Below, in pieces: positions 1-5,926 of a DNA stretch of 7,089 nucleotides. The DNA is from CAZJPD01 sp964547795. Lineage in GTDB: Bacteria > Pseudomonadota > Alphaproteobacteria > Rickettsiales > Midichloriaceae. The position numbers and the translations under genes were made by a program. Each line of letters opens with the position of its first letter. The first letter of the stretch is position 1. The notes under the pieces were generated by a model. It did not search any database and had not been told where the DNA came from. It saw only the letters and a list, made by a program, of their open reading frames with translations. Location: the NCBI GenBank assembly GCA_964547795.1, contig CAZJPD010000041.1, positions 1-7,089 on the forward strand, given 5' to 3'.

Positions 1-368
1 ATTATTTTTTCTTTTAAGTTATTTAGATAAATTTCATGAGATAAAGTTTTATTTTTGATTTCATTTCTTGCTCTATGAAGACGCCGCTCTTTAATTCTTA
101 ATAATTCTTTCTTTGTACCCTCTTCCAATTTTTTTATCTCACAAGATAAATTTTTTTTGGATTCTTCAATCTTTTTTTCTATGTCAACAACACTTTTCAG
201 CAATTCATTTGATTTATTGATATAATCATCTACCTTGCTTTTTCTTATATCAGTAATTTTGCTATATTTGTTACAGAATTCTCTGCCTACTGTTAGGTAA
301 GTAAGCAAAAATATGAGAAGACACCAGAAAAACTGACTTGGAAAATATGTAAACTCTAAATGAGGCAT
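1..368 (-). CDS. atpF: ATP synthase F0 subunit b' (partial, 3' end outside window)
   Basis: Peripheral-stalk subunit of the F0F1 ATP synthase, anchored in the inner membrane and holding the F1 head against rotation. I translated the minus strand from the ATG at 368; the frame stays open for 122 codons to the window edge, so the C-terminus is missing (family about 160 aa). The start, MPHLEFTYFPSQFFW, matches the N-terminal pattern of alphaproteobacterial b' subunits (MPQ...FPSQLFW). One membrane helix covers about residues 11-27, followed by a long Lys/Glu-rich coiled coil, as expected of the stalk. It starts 18 nt after the atpE stop, with AGGGA about 5 nt upstream of the ATG, so it is the third gene of an operon. 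b' rather than b is chosen from the N-terminus and from the a-c-b'-b order usual in this class; the b gene would lie beyond the left edge. Confidence 0.9.
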   Translation of the reverse strand, partial: MPHLEFTYFPSQFFWCLLIFLLTYLTVGREFCNKYSKITDIRKSKVDDYINKSNELLKSVVDIEKKIEESKKNLSCEIKKLEEGTKKELLRIKERRLHRARNEIKNKTLSHEIYLNNLKEKI

Positions 369-386
369 ACACGTCCCTATAACTAG

Positions 387-614
387 CTAGATAAAAAACA
401 TCAACAATAGTGCTATCAAAAATGCAAATAATCCCATTGCTTCCGCAAGCCCTGCTCCAATGAATGCACCTTTCAACAGCTTGTCTTCAGTAGAGGGGTT
501 TCTTGCTATACCGTTAAGTAATGCAGAAAATATATTGCCGATTCCAATAGCTGCACCAAACATTGCTATTGAACTCAATCCAACTCCGATATACTTTAAA
601 GCCTCTAATTCCAC
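387..614 (-). CDS. atpE: ATP synthase F0 subunit c (proteolipid)
   Basis: Forms the proton-driven c-ring of F0. It has 75 aa, the normal length, as a two-helix hairpin. Helix 1 carries the glycine packing motif GAAIGIGNIF (residues 20-29). The polar loop has Arg-Asn-Pro at 38-40, where most families have R-Q-P. Helix 2 holds the proton-carrying carboxylate Glu58 in GLAEAMGLF; Glu rather than Asp is usual in alphaproteobacteria. The start codon is GTG at 614, chosen because AAGGAGG lies 6 nt upstream (621-627), the best ribosome site in the window. The gene begins 25 nt after the atpB stop. The strong site fits the need for many c subunits per complex. Confidence 0.97.
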   Translation of the reverse strand: MELEALKYIGVGLSSIAMFGAAIGIGNIFSALLNGIARNPSTEDKLLKGAFIGAGLAEAMGLFAFLIALLLMFFI

Positions 615-620
615 CCCTCT

Positions 621-627
621 CCTCCTT
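621..627 (-). promoter_or_regulatory. Strong Shine-Dalgarno site of atpE
   Basis: Minus strand reads AAGGAGG followed by six bases and then the GTG start of atpE. It is the feature that decides the non-ATG start. It is far stronger than the ribosome site of atpB, which has only a distant GGGAA. Confidence 0.8.
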
Positions 628-639
628 TTTAGTTAATAT

Positions 640-1362
640 TTAATACAAGTTTAAAGCATCACCTAAATATGCACAAGTCAAAATCGAAAATATGTAAGCC
701 TGCAGAATCGCTACAAGTATCTCAAACCCTGTTAATATTGTCAATAAAATTAATGGCAAAACCCCAAAAATGCCAGATAAAATTACGAAACTTGCTAGAA
801 CCTTTAATACAACATGTCCTGCTGTCATGTTAGCTGCAAGACGTATGGAAAGGCTAACAGGGCGTGCAAGATATGCAAAAAGTTCAATGACTATCATTAA
901 TGGAGCTAAAAACATTGGTGTCCCCTTGGGTAGTAGAATTGAAAGGTAACTTGGTCCATTCTTTATAAAACCTACTATTGTAACCAAGGTGAATACAAAA
1001 ATAGCTAAAGCAAAAGTTACAGAAAAATGGCTTGTAGTTGTGAATGCAAAAGGAATAATGCCCATAATGTTGCTAATTAAAATAAAATTAAATAACGTGA
1101 ATATTAAGGGGCAGAATTTTTTTGAATTTTCCCCAGCCGTAGAATACAAAAGATCGTCAATCATCTTGAAAATTGTTTCTCCACAAATTTGTATTTTTCC
1201 TGGAACTAAATTTATTCTTAGGCAAGCTATCTTACAAAGTACAAGCAATATTAGATAAGTTATAAAAAGTGCTATGGTAGAATTGGTAATAGCAAAGTTA
1301 TGGCCAAACACATTCAAATCCACTATAGAATAAACAGAGAATTGTTTTAAGGGATCGAGCAT
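640..1362 (-). CDS. atpB: ATP synthase F0 subunit a
   Basis: Integral membrane stator that forms the two proton half-channels beside the c-ring. It has 240 aa, a normal length, with several hydrophobic helices. The essential stator arginine is Arg174 in PVSLSIRLAANMTAGH, and the conserved Gln of LQAYIF is Gln221. Relative to E. coli, the Glu219/His245 pair is swapped: His183 lies 9 residues after Arg174 and Glu214 lies 7 before Gln221. This exchange is known in mitochondria and alphaproteobacteria. The start is the ATG at 1362; the only upstream purine run is GGGAA about 15 nt away, so initiation is probably weak. It is the first gene of the atpB-atpE-atpF' operon. Confidence 0.97.
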   Translation of the reverse strand: MLDPLKQFSVYSIVDLNVFGHNFAITNSTIALFITYLILLVLCKIACLRINLVPGKIQICGETIFKMIDDLLYSTAGENSKKFCPLIFTLFNFILISNIMGIIPFAFTTTSHFSVTFALAIFVFTLVTIVGFIKNGPSYLSILLPKGTPMFLAPLMIVIELFAYLARPVSLSIRLAANMTAGHVVLKVLASFVILSGIFGVLPLILLTILTGFEILVAILQAYIFSILTCAYLGDALNLY

Positions 1363-1536
1363 AAACTTTTTTTGTTATTCCCATCAATTTGTTCATTAAA
1401 TACCATTAAATTATATAAAATTCAAAAATAACTTTACTTTCTACATTTACAAATAATTTTTTGAAAATACTTCTTGACTGTGTTGTTTTTTACTTTAGCC
1501 TTTGAATTATATTTTAACATTTTAGGAGGTTTTATT
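1363..1536. promoter_or_regulatory. Divergent intergenic region between atpB and the broken plus-strand gene
   Basis: AT-rich spacer that must hold the promoter of the F0 operon. On the minus strand a TATAAT sits at 1415-1410, which would give a leader of about 40 nt before atpB; I see no good -35 at 16-18 nt. On the plus strand TTGACT (1474-1479) and TATATT (1508-1513) are present but too far apart (28 nt) to form one promoter. The plus-strand ribosome site AGGAGG lies at 1524-1529. No RNA gene or terminator was recognised. Confidence 0.4.
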
Positions 1537-2167
1537 ATGGTTGATGGTAAAGTTACTGTTGATATGGGTCCTGACAAAATCAATGTTGGTGGTTCAGTTA
1601 GTGGTGAAACAGATTCTGGGACAGGCTGGAAAGCTGGTAGTAGTGTGGACTCTTGGAGGAAACTGAGGTGTTAGTGTAGAAATAAGGTTCTTAGATACCA
1701 ACACCCCTCTTAAAACTAGCATGGACGAAGGAGTAAATATGATGATGCAATGCATAGATACATTTGAAAAGCATATCCAACTATTGAGTATGGTGCATAG
1801 AGGAGTTATTCCTCCCGAATCTCTGCTTTATAACAATTATGACTCATGTTTTTGTTGCTTGCAGCAAAGTGATGCAAATAAGTATTTGTTGTCAGGACAT
1901 CAAGACACGTTAAGTGGATCGCAGGATTTTGTTATGACTAACGATATTTTTCTGAAAAAATTTCCAGATGAAGAAGGAGGTCATGTGGATATAGATAGAA
2001 AGGGCGTTGGTGTAGGGTATGGAGAGGATGGAGTGTCTATTGAGGGTGGTGTGGAATACGATAAAACCCCATATGTTGAAGTAGAAAGCCAAGGAGATTC
2101 TATTGATTGGGGAGTAAGAGTTGATTCTGAAGGAAACATAGGTGCTGGTGTAGTGTGGGAGTTTTGA
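1537..2167 (+). pseudogene. Broken glycine- and beta-strand-rich gene of unknown function
   Basis: I do not recognise this family. The reading frame starts at the ATG at 1537, 7 nt after a strong AGGAGG, and runs 45 codons to a TAG at 1672. The +1 frame continues the same protein style (GVSVEIRFLDTNTPLK), reached if one T near 1649 is removed and the TGA at 1665-1667 is read through, and then stays open to the stop at 2165-2167. So one old gene of about 205-210 codons carries a frameshift and a nonsense mutation. The N-terminal part (VTVDMGPDKINVGGSVSG, then GWKAGSSVDS, then GVSVEIRF) resembles the C-terminal part (VGVGYGEDGVSIEGGVEY, then DWGVRVDSEGN, then GAGVVWEF), which suggests a duplicated module of alternating-hydrophobic beta strands. 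The middle 80 or so residues are unlike either end. No signal peptide or membrane helix is seen. The second half might still be made on its own from the ATG at 1739, preceded by AAGGAG. Confidence 0.6.
1728..1733 (+). promoter_or_regulatory. Internal ribosome site ahead of the second half of the broken gene
   Basis: AAGGAG lies 5 nt before the ATG at 1739, in frame with the open downstream half (about 142 aa, MMMQCIDTFEK...). It could allow separate translation of that half, or it may simply be the codons for Glu-Gly in the old gene. Confidence 0.35.
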
Positions 2168-2402
2168 TAACTTGTGCACTGGGATAAAAATTAGTTCCTT
2201 AGATACAACACACAGATAGGTGGGAGCATTAAAAGTGTAGGGCATTGAATATGATTACCAATTTTTTGCACTTTCTTTTTTGCAGGTCTTCATTATCTGT
2301 CTTTTATTGGTAATGCTATGTTTTATATAATTTTAGCTTTTTGATATAATTTATTTTGATTTTTACCTATATCTCACTTAGTGATAAACAATTATAATAT
2401 AC
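2168..2402. other. Intergenic spacer with decayed repeat tail and hydrolase promoter region
   Basis: About 235 nt without a supported gene. The stretch at 2195-2211 resembles 1688-1704 (both carry CTTAGATAC), so the duplicated module of the broken gene seems to extend past its present stop. A 9-bp inverted repeat follows further on. A TATAAT at 2393-2398 lies just before the hydrolase start; transcription from it would leave almost no leader. No convincing -35 is seen at the normal distance. Confidence 0.4.
2254..2314. repeat. 9-bp inverted repeat around a short direct repeat
   Basis: ATTACCAAT (2254-2262) and its exact reverse complement ATTGGTAAT (2306-2314) flank a 43-nt loop that contains TTTTTTGCA twice. 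The loop is too long and the stem too AT-rich for a clear terminator. It could be a protein-binding inverted repeat or chance in AT-rich DNA. Confidence 0.3.
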
Positions 2403-2414
2403 ATGTGTTTAACA

Positions 2415-3110
2415 ATGAAAGAAGTAATATTGAGTGGTGCAGTTGGCAGATTGGAAGGTAGATATTACCCAGGAAATAATAAATGTGCTCCAGCTGTACT
2501 TGTATTGCACTCACATCCACTACATGGTGGAACGATGAATAACAAAATTATCTATCATACTTTTCATACTTTTGTAAAAAATAACTTTTCAGCATTAAGA
2601 TTTAATTTTAGAGGCGTAGGGAAGTCATTAGGTACTTTCGATCATGGGCATGGAGAGTTAATAGATGCTACAACAACACTAGATTGGTTACAGGGTAGAA
2701 ACCCTGAAGCATCTAGCTATTGGGTAGTGGGTTTTTCTTTTGGGGCTTGGATTGCAATGCAATTACTGATGAGAAGACCTGAGATTGATGCTTTTATAAC
2801 GATTGCACCCCCAGCTTCTTCATATGACTTTAACTTTCTTTCACTATGTACCACCCCTGGTCTTATAATTCAAGGAACAGATGATAAGATTTCAAAGGAA
2901 AAAGATACTTACACTCTCTATGAAAAATTAGCAGAACAACGAAACTCAAAAGTGGAATATGCTTCAATCAAGAACGCAGACCATTTCTTTCTAAATCATA
3001 AAGAAGATTTAGTGTATACCATCGATCAATTCATAAAACCTCGAATCAACAGACCAACACGACCAAAAAAGATGAGAAGAAATAGAAAAAGAAAAATGAC
3101 AGAAATCTAA
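2415..3110 (+). CDS. Alpha/beta hydrolase (COG2945-like) with basic C-terminal tail
   Basis: Predicted cytoplasmic serine hydrolase; substrate unknown. I chose the second ATG (2415, MKEVILSGAVGRLEGRY, 231 aa) over the ATG at 2403 because the family typically begins near this motif and neither start has a clear ribosome site. Visible parts are the HSHPLHGG oxyanion segment (32-39), the RFNFRGVGKS motif (62-71) typical of this family, and the nucleophile elbow GFSFG with Ser108. Asp157 in GTDD is the probable acid and His190 in NADHFF the base, so the catalytic triad looks complete. The last 20 or so residues (from about 210) are strongly basic (RPTRPKKMRRNRKRK), beyond the normal hydrolase fold, and could bind nucleic acid or membrane. 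The gene ends 30 nt before tgt and is probably co-transcribed with it. Fold and active site are well supported; the physiological role is not known. Confidence 0.88.
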   Translation: MKEVILSGAVGRLEGRYYPGNNKCAPAVLVLHSHPLHGGTMNNKIIYHTFHTFVKNNFSALRFNFRGVGKSLGTFDHGHGELIDATTTLDWLQGRNPEASSYWVVGFSFGAWIAMQLLMRRPEIDAFITIAPPASSYDFNFLSLCTTPGLIIQGTDDKISKEKDTYTLYEKLAEQRNSKVEYASIKNADHFFLNHKEDLVYTIDQFIKPRINRPTRPKKMRRNRKRKMTEI

Positions 3111-3140
3111 TACCAAATCATTGGGGATGGCATATAGAAG

Positions 3141-4235
3141 ATGTCGATTTCTTTCATAGTAAAAAATACATGTGGTAATGCAAGAAAAGGGGTAATTGCG
3201 ACAGCAAATGGTCAGATACATACTCCAGCTTTTATGCCTGTTGGAACATCTGCTACAGTTAAAGCAATGTTACCTGAATCTTTAATTGAAACAGGTACGG
3301 AAATAATTTTAGGAAACACCTATCATTTGATGCTGAGACCAGGAGAAGATGTTATTGCTAAATTAGGTGGATTACATAAATTTATGAATTGGAACAAACC
3401 TATCTTGACTGATTCGGGTGGATTTCAAGTAATGTCCTTATCATCTTTAAGAAAAATTACTCCGCAAGGAGTAGAATTTAACTCTCATTTAGACGGGAAA
3501 AAATATTTTTTAACTCCACAAAAATCAATTGATATACAGTATAAATTAGGAAGCAATATTTCAATGATATTTGATGAATGCACTTCCTATCCAGTTAATT
3601 ATGAATATGCAAAAAAATCCATGTTGCTTTCGCTTAGTTGGGCAAAAGAATCAAAAGATGCTTTTAATGATAGGAAAGGGTATGGGATATTTGGTATCAT
3701 ACAGGGTAGCACCTTTGAAGATTTAAGGAAAGAGAGCATAAAAGGTCTTTTGAATATTGGATTTGATGGATATGCCATAGGTAGTCTTGCAGTTGGAGAA
3801 GGTCATGACAAGATGGTTGAGATACTAGACTTCACGATACCATATATCCCATATAATAAACCGAGATACTTAATGGGGATAGGGAAACCAATAGACATAA
3901 TTGCCTCTGTTAAAAAAGGAGGCGATATGTTTGATTGCGTCCTTCCCACTAGGTCAGGAAGAACAGGGCAGGCTTTTATAAGTGGAGGAACTATCAACAT
4001 TAAAAATCAGCAATACATTCTGGATGATTCTCCTATTGATAAAAAATGTAAGTGTCATACGTGTAAAAACTTCAGTAGAGGCTACTTGAATCACCTAATT
4101 AAAAATAATGAGATACTGGGGGCTATGCTACTAACATGGCACAATATAGCATACTATCAAAATTTGATGCAGAGATTGAGAAAACTGATTGAAGAAGGTG
4201 GTATACATAATTTTGCAAACACAGAGCTTATTTAA
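3141..4235 (+). CDS. tgt: tRNA-guanine(34) transglycosylase (queuosine synthesis)
   Basis: Exchanges guanine 34 in the anticodon of GUN tRNAs (Asp, Asn, His, Tyr) for the queuosine precursor preQ1. It has 364 aa, full length for bacteria. Active-site residues are in place: Asp91 in LTDSGGFQV, Asp145 in FDECTSYP, Gln189 in IIQGS, and the nucleophile Asp265 in FDCVLPTRSGRTG. The zinc site is Cys303, Cys305, Cys308 and His334. Cys147 and Val218 (in LAVGE) are the bacterial-type pocket residues, so preQ1 rather than queuine is the expected base, even though the name 'queuine transferase' is often applied. One small oddity is AIGSLAVGE, where bacterial enzymes normally have AIGGLAVGE (Ser215). The start is the ATG at 3141, with only AGAAG directly before it and GGGG about 15 nt upstream. 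It lies downstream of the hydrolase and converges on the small gene on the other strand. Confidence 0.97.
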   Translation: MSISFIVKNTCGNARKGVIATANGQIHTPAFMPVGTSATVKAMLPESLIETGTEIILGNTYHLMLRPGEDVIAKLGGLHKFMNWNKPILTDSGGFQVMSLSSLRKITPQGVEFNSHLDGKKYFLTPQKSIDIQYKLGSNISMIFDECTSYPVNYEYAKKSMLLSLSWAKESKDAFNDRKGYGIFGIIQGSTFEDLRKESIKGLLNIGFDGYAIGSLAVGEGHDKMVEILDFTIPYIPYNKPRYLMGIGKPIDIIASVKKGGDMFDCVLPTRSGRTGQAFISGGTINIKNQQYILDDSPIDKKCKCHTCKNFSRGYLNHLIKNNEILGAMLLTWHNIAYYQNLMQRLRKLIEEGGIHNFANTELI

Positions 4236-4417
4236 TGTGTTGGATTTCCAATATCATTTTTTAGAAATGACTTAATATTTTCAGAAACTAGACCTTCTGT
4301 GTTTTTTAATTTATCAGCAATGTCTTGTATCTTTAAATGTTGTCTTCCAAGTTTAATCCGAGATGTGTTGCATTCAATAGCATTGATCAATTTTTTAATT
4401 TCATTTTTGTCTGTCAT
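4232..4417 (-). CDS. Small hypothetical protein (61 aa), unrecognised
   Basis: Not a family I recognise. The product, MTDKNEIKKLINAIECN..., is hydrophilic and lysine-rich, and looks almost wholly alpha-helical with amphipathic spacing; there is no signal peptide or membrane helix. Composition looks protein-like rather than a shadow, and it lies outside tgt apart from a 4-nt overlap at the stops (TTAA encodes both stop codons). No clear ribosome site precedes the ATG at 4417. A candidate promoter (TTGTTA at 4454-4449, 18-nt spacer, TACGAT at 4430-4425) would give a nearly leaderless transcript. Real-gene status is moderately likely; function is unknown. Confidence 0.5.
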   Translation of the reverse strand: MTDKNEIKKLINAIECNTSRIKLGRQHLKIQDIADKLKNTEGLVSENIKSFLKNDIGNPTH

Positions 4418-4418
4418 T

Positions 4419-4430
4419 TACGATATCGTA
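4419..4430. promoter_or_regulatory. Perfect 12-bp palindrome before the small gene
   Basis: TACGATATCGTA ends one base before the start codon (4417-4415) of the small minus-strand gene and overlaps its candidate -10 (TACGAT). Its position would suit an operator for autoregulation. No second copy was noticed in the window. Confidence 0.35.
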
Positions 4431-4539
4431 TTTTGATACACAAGATTCTAACAATGAAGCAGTATAACTTTTTACTTAAGGATTTTTCATAAGTTTCTTA
4501 TCATTCCAAAACTGATCCCTGCATCAGCTCAATTCTACA

Positions 4540-5067
4540 TTATTCCTTTAATTTCTCTATCTCAGACTTGTTTAAACCCGTAAACTTAGCAATCATCTCT
4601 GCTGTCATTCCCTCAGAGAACATTTCTTTAGCTATTTCAATATTTCTTTCTAACTTTCCTTCCTCTCTACCTTCCTCTTTACCCTTTTCGTAATTTGTAG
4701 TACTAACTTTTTTTAAGGCACTTGCTTCTGCTCTTAACCATTTTAACCTTTCCTCGTATGCTTCTTTTTCTGCCTTTGTGAAATTCATTATATTCACTAT
4801 CTCCATTGCTTTCCTTATTTTTGGATTATCTAATTCCTTCGGCAAATTCTCTATATCTAATAACTCATATTTTGCTAAGAAACCCGCCCACATATCCAAT
4901 GCACTTTTTACTTTCTTCAATAACTTACCTAAATCTTCATTCCTTTCATTATCAAATTTATTTAACTCTATCGTGTGCAACTCTAAGTCTGGGAAAAATG
5001 CTTTCTTTTCCCTATCATCCCTTATCCTAAACGCTATATTTAATAAAGCGATAGAGTGGGGATATTC
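4540..5067 (-). pseudogene. Rpn-family PD-(D/E)XK nuclease / putative transposase, C-terminal remnant
   Basis: The C-terminal part of the Rpn (recombination-promoting nuclease, PDDEXK_2-type) proteins that are multicopy in Wolbachia and other Rickettsiales. The frame is open from after a TGA (5068-5070) to the stop at 4540, about 175 residues. It includes FPDLELHTIELNKFDNE (the typical 'lelHtIELpKF' segment), then a helical region with TKAEKEAYEERLKWLRAEA, the charged GKEEGREEGKLERN repeat, and the short helix pair MTAEMIAKFTGLNKSEIEKLKE that ends these proteins. Full-length members have roughly 280-300 aa with the nuclease core in the first third; that core is absent here. There is no ATG at the 5' end; the first possible start is TTG at 4980, without a good ribosome site. 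It is therefore judged a 5'-truncated relic, unlikely to cut DNA. Confidence 0.8.
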
Positions 5068-5225
5068 TCAGTCTCCTAAAATGCTTTACTCTACTTAATG
5101 CAACTGAACCTGGAAGGTGCAAATTACTTTTAAGCCCCCTAATTTTTTCTACTAGGACTTTATTTTTTATCTTTAAAATTTTCAGTTCCTTTTCTACCTA
5201 CCTTTCAAATATTATTTAGATGTCA

Positions 5226-5477
5226 TTATTCATTCATCATATGATTGATCAATTCTTCAGAATTCCTCAGCAGTACAATAATCACCTTACTTATGAAGTT
5301 TACTTGCTATTTTAAGAAGCATATAGTCCTCTAGTTCTTCATATTTTTCTGCTGACATAACAACAGCAACATTCTTCTTATTTTCCCTTATATACACTGG
5401 TGCTTTGGAGGAATCTTTTTCACTCCTGCAAAATTTTGCTCTGCTTCATGTATACTTAGTGTACTTAGTATTGTCAT
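5226..5477 (-). pseudogene. Phd/YefM-family antitoxin relic
   Basis: Found by reading all minus frames. The ATG at 5477 opens MTILSTLSIHEAEQNFAGVKK, the N-terminal DNA-binding type of Phd/YefM (ISI.EA..NF..V). A one-base loss near 5410 shifts the frame, which resumes as SSKAPVYIRENKKNVAVVMS followed by AEKYEELEDYMLL, the core 'PV.I...KK.VAVVMS...YEEL' signature. A TAA at 5289-5287 then interrupts it, and GDYCTAEEF plus, after a second shift, EELINHMMNE continues to a TAA at 5228-5226. The total span is exactly 84 codons, the usual length for this family, which supports reading it as one gene with compensating indels. The family neutralises Doc/YoeB/RelE-type toxins and represses its own promoter. 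No toxin gene is recognisable next to it. A 9-bp tandem repeat (CTAAGTACA/CTAAGTATA) sits near the start. Confidence 0.75.
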
Positions 5478-5926
5478 GGCATTTCTCTTGTTAATTAAAC
5501 CTTCTCGAGCTTTATCACATTTTATCAAACTTTAGTAATGCTAAATAACTTATCACTTTTACCCCACACCTTATTAGTAAGCTCAGTTCGGAGTTTTTTT
5601 GATCATGTGCAAATGGAATAAAGGGTCTTGTAGTAGTTATGACAAAATTACTTATGTAGCAAAAAATAGTATTAAATTTATCGAGAAATGCCTTATTACC
5701 ATGTATAGGGAGTTTTGTGCTAAAATGATGCAATATATATGCTTTTTATTAATCAACCATAATATGATCGCTATAGAGATATAAAACTCCGCACTGAGGT
5801 AGATCGGATTTTGCTATTTTCTTTGCATCTTTCTGAGCCAAAAAGGTATGCACCACCTGATACATTTAAATTTTACCAGTTTAACTGTGTACTGCAATTG
5901 ATGGTTTCAAACACCAGCTTGTAGCT
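5478..5926. other. Gene-poor stretch between antitoxin relic and ATPase relic
   Basis: About 450 nt with no gene I can support. It holds the inverted-repeat element at 5580-5800 and some short open frames on both strands that match nothing recognised. One is a 38-codon minus-strand frame at 5749-5865 (MYQVVHTFLAQKDAKK...) that reads across one inverted repeat; I see no ribosome site for it. Confidence 0.5.
5580..5800. mobile_element. MITE-like element with about 20-bp terminal inverted repeats
   Basis: The left end (5580-5599) reads AGCTCAGTTCGGAGTTTTTT. The reverse complement of the right end (5800-5781) reads ACCTCAGTGCGGAGTTTTAT. These match at 17 of 20 positions, with 15 of 16 in the core from CTCAG. 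The ends enclose about 180 nt with no transposase, as expected of a miniature element moved by a transposase in trans, or of a deleted IS. No clear target-site duplication is visible in the flanks. The GC-containing ends stand out from the AT-rich surroundings. The family is unknown. Confidence 0.5.

Noticed and set aside
989..1258. 89-aa plus-strand open frame inside atpB
   Set aside because: Antisense shadow of a well-supported membrane protein gene; no family features and no ribosome site.
1474..1513. TTGACT and TATATT as a plus-strand promoter
   Set aside because: The spacer of 28 nt is far too long for a sigma-70 promoter.
1910..2245. 111-aa minus-strand open frame
   Set aside because: Lies opposite the open second half of the broken gene; its sequence shows no motif and no start signal.
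4239..4270. Short hairpins after tgt (TTGG/CCAA; TCATTT/AAATGA) as a terminator
   Set aside because: Stems of only 4-6 AT-rich pairs inside the small convergent gene, with no solid U-tract behind them.
4778..5098. Plus-strand open frames of 106 and 74 aa opposite the Rpn relic
   Set aside because: Shadows; the minus strand carries recognisable Rpn protein.
5515..5784. 72-aa minus and 61-aa plus open frames over the inverted-repeat element
   Set aside because: They overlap each other, run through one or both inverted repeats, and match no transposase or other family I know.
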